Assembly: GCF_026914265.1 (NCBI RefSeq)
Contig: NC_069135.1
Span: 12,436,887-12,500,886, forward strand
Length of the DNA: 64,000 bases
Reading direction: 5' to 3'
DNA from: Mya arenaria
Taxonomy: Eukaryota > Mollusca > Bivalvia > Myida > Myidae
Program-made: the position numbers and the translations under genes
Notes under the pieces: generated by a model
Told to the model about the DNA's origin: nothing
The model's database searches: none
Seen by the model: the letters and a program-made list of their open reading frames with translations, nothing else
Shown here: positions 1 to 12,600 of the stretch, in pieces
Layout: each line of letters opens with the position of its first letter
How positions within the stretch are numbered: position 1 is the first letter of the stretch

Positions 1-753
1 TACTAAGTGCCAGTTTCATGTAGACTGTGAAATCAGATATAACTGAAACGGAACTTTTCACGGACTCTTACATCGAAAAATATTAAATCTTGGTTATCGA
101 AATCAGGCGGAACTCGCATAGACAATTGTTTACGTAACGTTAAATAGGTTACAACTTGTTTCGTATATTTTTATACAAGTTCCAGCAGATGAGAGGTTGT
201 CCCAAGATTAATGATGATTTGACATAGACAAAGGAAATCTTCCATCTTATATATAGGCTTGTATCTTCTATTTATTGGCAATGGGATTGCCCACCTCATT
301 GGGTTATAATCATGTACACCATCTAAATGAGTGGTAACATGATAATATAGAGCAATGCGACAGAGTAATGTGTACGATGTTAATACCTGTATACAGAGTA
401 ACTATCATTTAATATAACATGTTTAACAGACCTTCGCAACTGCTGGCTGCACCAGGGTCACACACTACCATTAGGTAACACTTATAAAGGATCTATAGAC
501 TATACATGCTATTAAACCACAATTATTTAAAACACGCAGCGTTCAACACGTGGATGAGCCAGGCCGATATTCAAGATTAAAATCGTAAATGTGAACACAA
601 TTTATGAACGCTTGACCTCGCGATTTCCGCCTCTCTTATACGCAGTGTAAATATTGACCAACTGACCAGCGCGGTCAGTTTGTTCCCAGTCGTTACGTAA
701 TACATGAATATTTAGATTGTAAATGTACTTACATGGCAGTGTACATGTAGGAT

Positions 754-939
754 TCAGTACGCACTAATCTCGTGACGCTTAGTATCAATTATCAGTTTCC
801 GTCCAGGAATGTCCGTGTGTAATGAGCAACTGGTAAAAACAGACTGAGAAATACTAGTAGCACATAGTACAGGTAAAATTACTAATAATAGCATCAAACG
901 AATGTTAAAACCGCACTGACCTTTCGCTGACTTTATCAT
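754..939 (-). CDS. Possible first exon with signal peptide
   Basis: A 61-codon minus-strand frame starts with ATG at 939 and has a basic start followed by a strongly hydrophobic stretch (MLLLVILPVLCA), like a secretory signal peptide. A donor-like GTGCGT lies near its end, so it could be the first exon of a secreted protein. The GC-richer DNA just upstream would fit a promoter. I found no second exon within the window, so it may be chance. No function can be given. Confidence 0.25.
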   Translation of the reverse strand: MIKSAKGQCGFNIRLMLLLVILPVLCATSISQSVFTSCSLHTDIPGRKLIIDTKRHEISAY

Positions 940-1609
940 ATTCGCAATTTCCTCTCACCTCAACCGAATCCATCTCCGCTTCGTTGTTTTCTCAATCACA
1001 TGTCAAACATTTCAGTTTCAACTACAAATATTGGGTTAGGAATGTCCATTCGCGCAACTTTTCGAGTACGATGGTCAGCGGTTTGTGAGGCGATGTACAG
1101 ATACCGGTGTTGGAAATCAGGCGAAGCCCCCACGGGAATTATACAACTCCACGTGGGATTGCGGCCAATTGTTGGCGGTTATGTCATCGCGTTGTACAAT
1201 AGATGCTAATTTGCTAGCCAGAGTGGTCAATACATGTGGAGGCGCGCCCGGGGTCGCCACCCGAGAGCGGACGTAGCACCTAGTTTATGTGCCTTGTTTC
1301 CGCCCATATGTTCATTGTTTTCGCAAAACTATTGATGCACTACCGAATACATTTAACATGTTTAAGTAATCTCCTGATTTTTCAGGTAGTAAAATAGATC
1401 TACTAAGAGTGTACAGTGAAGCCGGTGAATGGTGAAGACGTATACGCATCCTCAAATTATGAAGCATTGAAATCTGAAGTTTTCTAGATTTTTATTATTA
1501 TCTGAATTTGACAAACATTATAACGTAATCGTTTCGTGCACGTTGACATTATATGTTATATCATTATGTGTTGTTGACAATGTACATTGTACAAGTCAAA
1601 ATAAATTGC

Positions 1610-1630
1610 CTGTCTGTCTGTCTGTCTGTC
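1610..1630. repeat. (CTGT)n microsatellite
   Basis: About five CTGT units follow AATAAATTGC. An AATAAA plus short-tandem tail is common at the 3' end of SINE- or LINE-type elements, so this may mark the end of a decayed retroelement. Confidence 0.7.
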
Positions 1631-2594
1631 TAAAACAGTTATCTTTGTCAAAAACGAAAAAGCTATCATGCAATTGATATTTTTTACGCATTATAATCAG
1701 CCTATGTTATCGAATGTGGAACGCCACTACGATTGAATCGTTATTAATCGACCGTGTCCGGCATTTTCAGAAGATACATTGTAAATTTCGCGCCAGAATT
1801 TCGCACGCACTTTTATTTGGCAAAGAATAGAGCAAATCTTATATAATAGTTATGGTAAATCGAGAAGATGTACAGAATACATTTGTATATATATTGATTT
1901 AATTATAATTAAGACAGTGTTTCGAGTTTATAATAATTTATTATGCATGTACGTCTCATAAATTGTAGTCTGCTGTATACATAAATATGCAGAAAAAATG
2001 ACATATTGACAACAGAGATGATAATAATTGGTTACATTATCCATCTAAGATCTCTCTGAAGATATCCACTGGACGGGCCTCCATGCTAGCCGCTGGCTAT
2101 GTTGAAAATAGAAAAATTTAACTTCTGTGATTTAAGTGGCCAAAATGGCTTGACGTGATAATAAAAAAAATCTATTATCAGATTTAATTGATAAAATTAA
2201 TTAAAATGTTTACCAAATAAGAAATAATGTTTATGTCAAAATGAAATTCTATTTTACTTGGTCTGAATACATGCCCAATGGCAGAAATGCATTAACACAT
2301 TTTTATATTTCAATTAGAAATACTGTTTGAAGTTGACATCCGAACAGAATAAGATTGATTTCATTACACGTAATGTAACAGTTTTTAAGTTTTGCATAAA
2401 AAAACTGTTATGCTTGAACTGCACGTGTCACACTAATAAACATTTTACGAACTAATTTATCAATATACTCGACCAAACTGACATGACCCTTGTGACCTTT
2501 ATTAGCGTAAGTTCACAGCCGAATTATCTCCGAAATGTTGTCGAATACATCTTTATGATGATACACTTGGTAACTGTTCGCATGGTCACCAAAT

Positions 2595-2672
2595 AGTCTG
2601 CATCTCAGCGAAGGTGGTAACCCTCTTGTCAGGATGAAAGTGTTCCGTGAGTTCGAGCCCCTACCACGCATG
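2595..2672 (+). repeat. Possible tRNA-derived SINE head
   Basis: AGTTCGAGCCCC resembles a pol III B box and sits at the end of a roughly 75-bp stretch with weak tRNA-like layout. No clear cloverleaf could be drawn, so this is a weak call. Confidence 0.3.
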
Positions 2673-2949
2673 TTATTAATTTTCTAATAACTTAATAGAT
2701 AACAGTTTTTTTATTTATCAATCATATATCAGGGAGAGTAAGGGGGGGGGGGGGCGTAATGCCAAAAGGTACCATGCGACATTTAAATATAGAAGATTCT
2801 GTTACACTGCTGCGAATGATAAGTTGTTGTGTTTCGAATTTGATCGAATTGTAATGTTCAGGATTACTATTACAAAATAAAACAACATCAAACAAAGTTT
2901 AAGGAACCTAGATTTGTATTTACAAAATATTAACATTCCTAATATCGAT

Positions 2950-3748
2950 CAGACCTTTTCTTGAAAGTCACCACTGATATATAGGGCAGTGTATATCATA
3001 CCTGCTCCGTGACGTCACCACTAGGGTTTAGGGTAGTGTATGTCATACCTGCTCCTGAACGTCACCACATAGCTATAGGGAAGTGTATATAAGACCTGCT
3101 CCATGACGTCACCACTAGGCTTTAGGGGAGTGTATATCATACCTGCGTCGTGACGTCACCACAAGGCTAAAGGGTAGTGTATATCTTACCTGCTCCGTGA
3201 CGTCACCACTAGGCTATAGGGTAGTGTATATCATACATGCTCCGTGACGTCACCACAATGCTTTAGGGTAATGAATATTTTGCCTGCTCCTGAACTTCAA
3301 CACTAAGCTATAAGGTAGTGTATGTCATACCTGCTCCGCGACGTCACCACTAAGCTATAGGGTAGTGTATATCATACATGCTCCGTGACGTCACCACTAA
3401 GCTATAGGGTAGTGTATATATCATACATGCTCCGTGACGTTACCAGAAGGCTATATGGTAGTGCATATCATAGCTGCTCCGTGACCTCACCACTAGGCTT
3501 TAGGGTAGTGCATGTCATACCTGCTCCGTGACGTCACCACTAGGCTATAGGGTAGTGTATATCATACCTGCTCCGTGACGTCACCACTAGGCTATACGGT
3601 AGTGTATATCATAAATGCTCCGTGACGTCACCACTAGGCTAAAGGGTAATGAATATCATACCTGCTACTGAACGTCACCACTATGGTATAGGGTAATGGA
3701 TATCTTACCTGCTCCGTGACGTCACCACTATGCTATTGGGTAATTTAG
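2950..3748. repeat. 47-bp minisatellite with CRE octamers
   Basis: About 17 imperfect head-to-tail units of 47 bp. Each unit has a core resembling TGACGTCACCACTAGGC followed by TAGGGTAGTGTATATCATAC. About ten units keep the perfect palindrome TGACGTCA, the binding octamer of CREB/ATF proteins; the other units are one or two changes away. No gene is visible within 2 kb on either side, apart from the tRNA further downstream. Confidence 0.9.
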
Positions 3749-5257
3749 GTCTGAGCCCAGGCGAAACGCGTATGATGGCCGTCAGTAGGTTTAAAACTGT
3801 GCCATCGCAGATTAACCCTTTATAACAACTTTTTATTCTTTTGTCTTGCAATAAGTCAAATTTTGCGTAAATATCTAAAAACTGGTGTTATAAGAATGCT
3901 GATAGAAGATCAGATAGAAGTTTTTAATATTTATGTTCGAAAAATGGTGCTTTATGGCTAAGAGCGTTACTAACCCTACTTATAAAATTATCGGCGGTTT
4001 CCCAACAATCGAGGTTTGTTCTATTGTGAGTTATCTTATATGACTGAATTGAACATTGATGCCAAAAACAGCTGTTTCTGCGACAAAATAAAAATAAAGA
4101 AAGTTGTCAAGTCGGCCAATGTGTGAGAGTGCAGCTTTTAATGTACGATATTCTTACAATTATGTGCATTGGGCCATCTGATCGATGATCGCGGCTTTTT
4201 CAAGTTGTTATACTAACTTTGTCGATATATATATATTAGAAATGTGTATTTAATATTGCAAGTATAATCTTTGATCTAGTTTTGACCACAAGCTTCATAT
4301 TCAACATGAACTCCTGATATACTATTTTGTTGAACTCTCGATGGTAGGCGACCCGGCCCCTCTATCCTAGACAATAGGCCGTAAGTTATCTAAATGGAGG
4401 AAATTGGTATGTATAACATTAACAAATATAAAATGTCATTGATATTCTAAGACGACTCTAAGGCGGCTGCCAAATGCACGGAAAAGTTAATTTCTTATCA
4501 AACTTTAATGATATTGATTTTAACAAAGAAAATAAACTTTAACATTGAAACATCCTTTTGGATAATATCAAAATTAAAGGTAAGGTATTTCACATCAATT
4601 TTACATCAATTTCATTCTAACGCCGAGCAGCGAAACAATTCGGAATACAATATGTGTTGATGTTCGTCACACAGATGATGGACACCATACCTCAGTGATG
4701 TTCGTCACACAGATGATGGACACCATACCTCAGTGATGTTCGTCACACAGATGATGGACACAATACCTCAGTTTCTCTAACATGTTTAAGTCCCCTATCA
4801 AATGACCAAACTAAGCTCACTGTTTTTGTTAAGGTATTATTTCTGAAAAAAAAGGGTTTTGAGACTTTTAAAGGACAATATATTTTAATAATTATACCAA
4901 ACTCTCTATATTTTTTTTAATCAAGTTTGGAGATGTTGTTCCATGTTTCTGGTTTGTGATTGTTTGTTTTTGTGTTCTATGTCATATTTTTTGGCGTTGA
5001 CCCTGTGTCATTAAACAGGGTTTATGTATAAACTTTCGACTACTGGACTTTCTGTAGTTGTTCATATACATATTTAGTAACGTACGAGACAGATGTCGCC
5101 AACTACTGGGTAGGCTTTAGCACGATCTAAGACAATACAATTTAGACCGTATATCCATTTTCAAAATAAATAGAAAGGAACAGTTCCTACCTGAATCATA
5201 CTAGGAAAATAAACAGATTAATGATAACAATAAGGATTAAAAATGCAAAATAGTAAG
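3749..5257. other. No gene seen
   Basis: AT-rich sequence without open frames of note. It contains only the short triplication at 4659-4772. Confidence 0.4.
4659..4772. repeat. 38-bp tandem triplication
   Basis: Three nearly identical copies of a 38-bp unit beginning GATGTTCGTCACACAGATGA lie head to tail; the third differs by a single base (ACACAATACC instead of ACACCATACC). This looks recent. Confidence 0.9.
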
Positions 5258-5329
5258 TTCCGGTGCCGGGAATCGCACCCGGGCCGTCTGGGTGAAAACC
5301 AGAAATCCTAACCACTAGACCACACCGGA
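5258..5329 (-). tRNA. tRNA-Glu (anticodon TTC)
   Basis: Read on the minus strand, the 72 bases form a full cloverleaf: a 7-bp acceptor stem (TCCGGTG/CACCGGA) with discriminator A, a D arm with the A box TGGTCTAGTGG, an anticodon stem TCTGG/CCAGA around the loop TTTTCAC (anticodon TTC, glutamate), and a T stem CCGGG/CCCGG. A pol III terminator-like TTTT lies about ten bases downstream on the minus strand. The one oddity is the T loop, TGCGATT, where the normally invariant second T (position 55) is G, which also weakens the B box. It could be a functional gene with a variant loop, or a young pseudogene. Confidence 0.82.
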
Positions 5330-5944
5330 CTTGTAATATAGTGAATGAAAAGGTTTAACTTATACATGGCTATAGTGCTTTTCTATAAATAGCTACAAAG
5401 AGAGACAACTATATATATACATATCTTAGGTTCTGTCCCTTGTCACAGTGTATTAAAATCTCGTATTCAGTCCGTGTTACATTGAAAAATCAGTTCTTAC
5501 AACATCTTGCGGGATGGGCTCAATTAAATAAGATCTCAAAAGGCTTTCAGTTTTATTCAATCATACCAAACAGTCAAGTGAATTATAATCACCATACCAT
5601 ACTACACATAGACGAAAAATCACTAACGGATAACTTCAATTCAAAGCTATAAAGTACAATCAAGAATTGTGTCCCTTGGTTAGCAGGTATAGCAATAAAT
5701 AAAGGTTTAAATATTTGAGTAAGGGATCTCAGATCATTTTGATAACAACATATTAAAATAATTCCAGGGAAATCATTATCATCATTATTTCCTATGGCTT
5801 GATTTAAACATTACTTTAGTTTCTATATAATAAGCAACAGCTGCAGCAGAAACACTGATATCAATGTCTAGATGTTTAATAAACTCTTACTGCCATAATT
5901 GTTATAAATGGTTAATCATCCGTTTTATCAACAAGAACCAAATT

Positions 5945-5975
<31 letters not shown>

Positions 5976-6397
5976 CTACATACACAAGAACAACATAAAC
6001 AACAACAAAAACAACAACAAAATCCTTTATCCTAGCCACATTCAATCCAAAAAGGGTACTGTATGGGTCGTGTTTTACAACTTTCCTGTTTTTGATATAA
6101 CATTCAGACATTCGGTCAAGATTTCTACAACAGTTTCATAGTCTATAAAAGGTTCAGCAAATTATTCTTTTACATTGCACATGAACACATTCAATATTTT
6201 TTTAACACATAAAATCATGTCATCACCATCCATATTGATATGTTTGACAAATATCGTTTCTCGGGAGTGTTTTAGGATAACTTTGTAAGAAAACATATTG
6301 TTTTGCAGATTGTATTGTATTTGTAGTTCAATGCACTCCCGCATAAACAAACGCCAAGATCGACTGACCTAGTACAACATGCCGTGATTAAGCCATT
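5330..6397. other. No gene seen; 3' flank of the large secreted-protein gene
   Basis: The stretch lies between the tRNA and the stop codon of the minus-strand gene that ends at 6398. Its right part should hold that gene's 3' untranslated region, but I could not pick a convincing polyadenylation signal. An (AAC)n run lies at 5944-5974. Confidence 0.4.
5944..5974. repeat. (AAC)n microsatellite
   Basis: About ten AAC units, with looser AAC-rich sequence continuing to about 6020. The minus-strand leucine- and valine-rich open frame across it is a by-product of the repeat. Confidence 0.9.
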
Positions 6398-6640
6398 TTA
6401 GGGCAAAGTAACGCTGATGCCGCAGAGTTGATAGTCTCCCTCTGTGGGCCCGAAAGAAGCCTTGTGGTACATCATCAAGTTGAACTCTGAGCACGTGGAC
6501 ACGTCTGTGCATGCGCACTCGTAGGTGCACGCGCGCTTCCCAGCATTCTCCACCTGAATCCGGTCTCCTCCTGGGATGACTTTGCATTTTCGTCGACGAC
6601 CTTCATAGATACTCGTGCTTTCAGATTTTGGGTGAGTCAC
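6398..6640 (-). CDS. Exon 16: cysteine-rich C-terminus and stop
   Basis: Starts after TTTTTCTTAAG and encodes 80 residues with six cysteines, including CTYECACTDVSTC, before TAA at 6398-6400. There is no transmembrane segment or GPI-type tail, supporting secretion. Confidence 0.75.
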   Translation of the reverse strand: MTHPKSESTSIYEGRRRKCKVIPGGDRIQVENAGKRACTYECACTDVSTCSEFNLMMYHKASFGPTEGDYQLCGISVTLP

Positions 6641-9600
6641 CTTAAGAAAAAGACTATGTTATCTGGGTGACCGTGACGTTACAATCATATTGGACATGAT
6701 ACGTGTGTGACATAATAAAATGTGGTCGAAACCTTATGCTAAGTTAAGGTAATACTTAAACAGTACTTCTAATCATCGATATTTAAGTGACCTAACCATC
6801 GTAACTTGGTCCCCTGGTATCTTGCTTGAGCAGACGAAACCTTCGCCAGTCAGAGTAACACGAAACGGTGAATTCTGGTTCTTCAAACCAAAGAACTTGG
6901 TTTTCATGCTTAGCCATAGGTACTTGATTGTGTCCAAGGACTTGCGAGTCGGCAGCGTTATACATGTATTTTCCTGTTCATCAAATACGTAGCCAACCTT
7001 TTGAAACAGTTCGTCCTGCTTTGGCTGTGGCCCGTATGAATAGAGACCTGCCGCGTATGCTGAAAAAAAAACATAAACACAACAACACATGATATGAACT
7101 ATTGCCCAGAGTTCATATTATGAGTAATTGAAGTAAAGAGGAAACCTCAGGGACATCAACCAGGGGCGGTTAAAGGGGACACATCCTGGGCGCAACTTAC
7201 GACTATTGTCCCCAATAACCGAACATAATTATGATTTATATGGTGTCTCAACAAATATTTTGGCCATTTGCTATCTGAAATGGTGCTATCTGGTGAATTA
7301 TTTTCTTTTTCTTTCTTTCTCCGATATTGATATCCAGATGTTCACTATGACAATTTAAATAAAAGTAATGGTATTTTTGTGTACAATGCATTTAATCCTT
7401 CTTGCTGATGTATCACATCGTGGACGACACATGCATCTTTTGCAGTGTAGCCCATTTTTCAAATTCAAAATTAACTGGGGTTGTGAACCACGTTTAATCG
7501 AAAAAGATTAAAGATAGCGTCGGTAAATCTATCACTCCTCATCATGTGACTTTCATATGCTAAATATAAACACGTTATAGCTTCCCGGAAGAACGGGCAT
7601 TACAAGGAAGCGAAAACACTGCTGCGACAACGTATCCATAGGGCCCGACAGATCAACATCGTTGATGCAACTGCTCCATGGAAACTTATGAAAGAGGTTA
7701 ACTCTGCTAAAAATGACAGCTTTCTAAAGTTTCTAAACTGTTTCTTGACAGTTAAGTGTGTGCAAAAACCAAATGACTTGTAAGGTGTTCGGTAAAACAT
7801 TCCGCGCTTATTTTACACTGGGAAACCAATGTGCGCTATTTAAAACGGGGAAATTCAACTGAGGCAGTGACATGATTGTTGCGTTTATTCTTTTGAACAT
7901 GTGATATTATTGTCGGCCGCCCACTAGCTCGCATTCACAAGTCTACGCTTGGTTTGATGTAATGCTGTATTTGCCGAGTTGGTACTTTCTGTTGTCTCGG
8001 CCCTTTAATGCTTTATTACTACTGCAACCACGGGCGATGAATGAAACAAATATGTAGCTTGTTTTCGTTTCCATGACGAAAACAACCCTGATGATAGAAT
8101 TGATAAAAATATCATCGTAAACCTACCATTGATATTATTGCTTTTACGTGAGTAAGTATTGTGAAAATGTGTCTTATGTCAACTTTGATATGCGTTACTT
8201 TAAGATTTTGTTTTACATAATGTTATACTGGTTCTTGTAACTCAAATGTTATTTAACAACATTATATAGCCATTTTATTTTTAAATTATATTATGAATAC
8301 TGTTAATGTACTTTATGAAACACCAGGGTCGGTGTCAAATGTTAAGACAAGGGGTTGGTTTCCCGCGTGAAATCCTACAATCCATTCATACAGTTATTAC
8401 ACTCGAGATAGCAGAACAGGCAGTCCGTTTCTGCTGTGAACTCAAGCACTGATTGATGTATATTTATAAAGCAGTTTTCAAATTTTAACCGTTTTCATTT
8501 GCAGCCAATAAAGTCGCGAAAATTGTCAAAAACTTACATAAGATTGACACCGTTGTGTTCAATGCATTAAATCTTACTTACTTAAGTTTCACATCGCATA
8601 CGACACATGTACCTAGCAGTTTTTGCCTGCTTTTTCAATTCGAAAACTTACCGGGTTTGTCTTCCATGTAAATGCCAGTAAAATTAAACAAAGCGCCGAT
8701 ACATGTATCTGTACTAATCACGTGACTTTCACATTCTAAATATACATCCTATAAACTAGGAAACCATGATACCCTACCCTTAAACAGGTAAAATCAGCTG
8801 AGACAGCGACAAAACAGTATTTTAATAGCGTAAAATTATGTATTATCGGCCTCATACTAGTTCGTTTTAATAGTACTATACTTGTTTTGAGGAAATACTG
8901 TATTTGCTGATTTATGATTTGGGATCATCTGGTGTCTAGTCCCTTTAAGAATAACGGGTTTACAACAGACATGACACCATGATTTGGTCCTCCGCCTGTT
9001 GAAAACACGTTATAAATTGGTTAGAACATACTTTCAATTTGAATGCCTCAAACGTTTCCCTTGCACCACGTTTTTTAATATTAAGATTTTGCAAAAGAGG
9101 TTCTAATTATTTTCTCTATATCGTATTTATGTATTTGCTTACTTGATTCGGTTTGGAGAAAATAGTTAACTGGCGGACAGCTATCGTCCTTGACAGCCAG
9201 CCGGAAGTAACGCCCCACTAGCGGTCGCCTTAGCTGGAATGTCACTATGTCATTGTCCCAGGTGGACTTAGTAACATCGACCTACAATACAGCATACCGT
9301 ATATTGTATAACGTCACATCAGCCTACACTACAGCATACCGTATAGCGTTACATCAACCGTCAACACAGCATACCGTATAACGTTACATCAGCCTTTAAT
9401 ACAGCATACCGTATTTCATTACATCAGCCTACACTACATCATACCGTATACCGTTATATCAGCCTTCACTACAGCATACCGTATAACGTTACATCAGCCT
9501 ACGATACAGCATACCGTATAGCGTTACATCAGTCTACAATACAGCATACCGTATAACGTTACATCAGCCTACACTACATCAAACCGTATAACGTTACATC

Positions 9601-12600
9601 AGCCTTCACTACAGCATACCGTATTACGTTACATCAGCCTACAATTCACCAAACCGTATAACGTTACATCAGCCTTCACTACAGCATACCGTATTACGTT
9701 ACATCAGCCTACAATACACCAAACCGTATAACGTTACATCAGCCTTCACTACAGCATACCGTATTACGTTACATCAGCCTACAATACACCAAACCGTATT
9801 ACGTTACATCAGCCCATAATACAGCATACCGTATTACGTTACATCAGCCCATAATACAGCATACCGTATTACGTTACATCAGCCTTTAATACAGCATACC
9901 GTATTACGTTACATCAGCCTACAATACAGCATACCGTATTACGTTACATCAGCCTACAATACAGCATACTGTATTACGTTACATCAGTCTACAATACAAC
10001 ATACTGTATTACGTTACATCAGTCTATAATACAGCATACTGTATTACGTTACATCAGCCCATAATACAACATACTGTATTACGTTACATCAGTCCATAAT
10101 ACAACATACTGTATTACGTTACATCAGCCCATAATACAACATACTGTATTACGTTACATCAGTCCATAATACAACATACTGTATTACGTTAAATCAGTCC
10201 ATAATACAACATACTGTATTACGTTACATCAGCCCATAATACAGCATACCGTATAACGTTTCATCAGTCCATAATACAACATACTGTATTACGTTAAATC
10301 AGTCCATAATACAACATACTGTATTACGTTACATCAGCCCATAATACAGCATACTGTATTACGTTACATCAGCCCATAATACAACCTACTGTATTACGTT
10401 ACATCAGTCCATAATACAACATACTGTATTACGTTACATCAGCCCATAATACAACATACTGTATTACGTTACATCAGTCCATAATACAGCATACTGTATT
10501 ACGTTACATCAGTCCATAATACAGCATACTGTATTACGTTACATCAGCCTACACTACAGCATACCATGTTACGTTACATCAGCCTACAATACAGCATACC
10601 ATGTTACGTTACATCAGCCCATAATACAGCATACCATGTTACGTTACATCAGCCTACACTACAGCATACCATGTTACGTTACATCAGCCTACACTACAGC
10701 ATACTGTATTACGTTACATCAGTCCATAATACAGCATACCATGTTACGTTACATCAGCCTACACTACAGCATACCATGTTACGTTACATCAGCCTACACT
10801 ACAGCATACCATGTTACGTTACATCAGCCTACAATACAGCATACCATGTTACGTTACATCAGCCTACAATACAGCATACCATGTTACGTTACATCAGCCT
10901 ACAATACAGCATACCATGTTACGTTACATCAGCCTACAATACAGCATACCATGTTACGTTACATCAGCCTACAATACAGCATACCATGTTACGTTACATC
11001 AGCCTACAATACAGCATACCATGTTACGTTACATCAGCCTACAATACAGCATACCATGTTACGTTACATCAGCCTACAATACAGCATACCGTATAACGTT
11101 TCATCAGCTAATAATTGGACATGGACATAACAAAGCAAGATTATGATACGCACACACATTTTGTTCAGCAGATAGTCCTGAATATTTTAATATACACAAT
11201 GCACTGAATACAACACCTTAAAGTGATGCTGTTTTGACTAACGGGCATGTCAAATTGTTTAGGGATATTAAATTGGTAAACAACATATTTAGTATTCACC
11301 GGGTTTGTCAAGATGTGGTATTCGTCGTTGTCAATACTCCATTGCACTTCCCAGCCATCAAGACTTGCGGGCACTTGCTCCACTGGAACCGAGATGCCAA
11401 TAAGGACAACCAGTGTACCGGTATCTTTCTGCAACAGAAACCACGTTTAGGGGTACGGAATAGTGATATCTACACGTCTGAATGCCGTTGGCAAGCAAAC
11501 CTTTAACTATATCTGGCCAAATTGCCCATCAAATTGGATCATTAGAAACCTACCGGGGCAATAGTTGCAATACTGATGGTCTCGACAATTTTCTGCGCAC
11601 TTTCGTCCACGAACAAAACCTTGCCAACAGTGTCGGTTGTGTTTGTGGACAGCATGAGGGGAGAATCCAGTAGCTGAACTTTGAAGGAGCCTGTAAAAAA
11701 TAAGAACAGTATATACAGGGACAGGCCTTTCGTTGATTGGCAGTCATTTTATTGTGTTCTAATCAACGTTTTATGTTTATTATTCTACATCTTTTATACC
11801 GATGAAACTGCCTCGGGTGTATACGTGTCACGGATACGGAAACCATGGATGGAGCATTGAAAGAAACCGCACAAGAGAACACATTGATTTGAAAGACAGC
11901 ATGCATACTCGCAGTCGGTTTGTATCACACGGACTCTCATTGTGGTATCAGAAACTTTAAATAAAAACACAACAAGAACAAGACAAGTACATATAATAAA
12001 AAAGAGTCAATTTTATATAATTCATATGGTCATCGTAGTTACAGGCAATAGCAGGGGAAAACATCACTCACATCAAGTAACAGACAAGAGCAGCACAAAC
12101 ATCATTCACATCAAGTGACAGACAAGAGCAGTAGAAAACATCATTCATGTCAAGTGAGAGACAAGAGCAGAAGAAAACATCATTCACATCAGGTGAGAGA
12201 CAAGAGCAGCAGAAAACATCACTCACATCAAGTAACAGACAAGAGCAGCAGAAAACATCACTCACATCAAGTAACAGACAAGAGCAGTAAACAACATCAC
12301 TCACATCAAGTAACAGACAAGAGCAGCAGAAAACATCACTCACATCAGTAACAGACAAGAGCAGCAGAAAACATCACTCACATCAAGTAACAAACAAGAG
12401 CAGCAGAAAACATCACTCACATCAAGTAACAGACAAGAGCAGCAGAAACATCACTCACATCCAGTAACAGACAAGAGCAGCAGAAAACATCACTCACATC
12501 AAGTAACAGACAAGAGCAGCAGAAAACATCACTCACATCAAGTTACAGACAAGAGCAGCAAAAACATCACTCACATCAAGTAACAGACAAGAGCAGCAGA

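Larger units (their letters stand above)
1..2949. other. No confident gene; AT-rich sequence
   Basis: I see no convincing coding exon here apart from the weak candidate at 754-939. The stretch around 1080-1280 is richer in G+C than its surroundings and could be a promoter region for a minus-strand transcript, but nothing proves it. A run of 13 G lies near 2743-2755. Confidence 0.4.

Noticed and set aside
9282..11108. Regularly spaced repeats resembling a CRISPR array
   Set aside because: Units are contiguous with no unique spacers, in an intron of a eukaryotic gene.
10566..11146. Three overlapping plus-strand frames with a 35-residue period
   Set aside because: By-product of the 35-bp intronic minisatellite, antisense to the gene that contains it.
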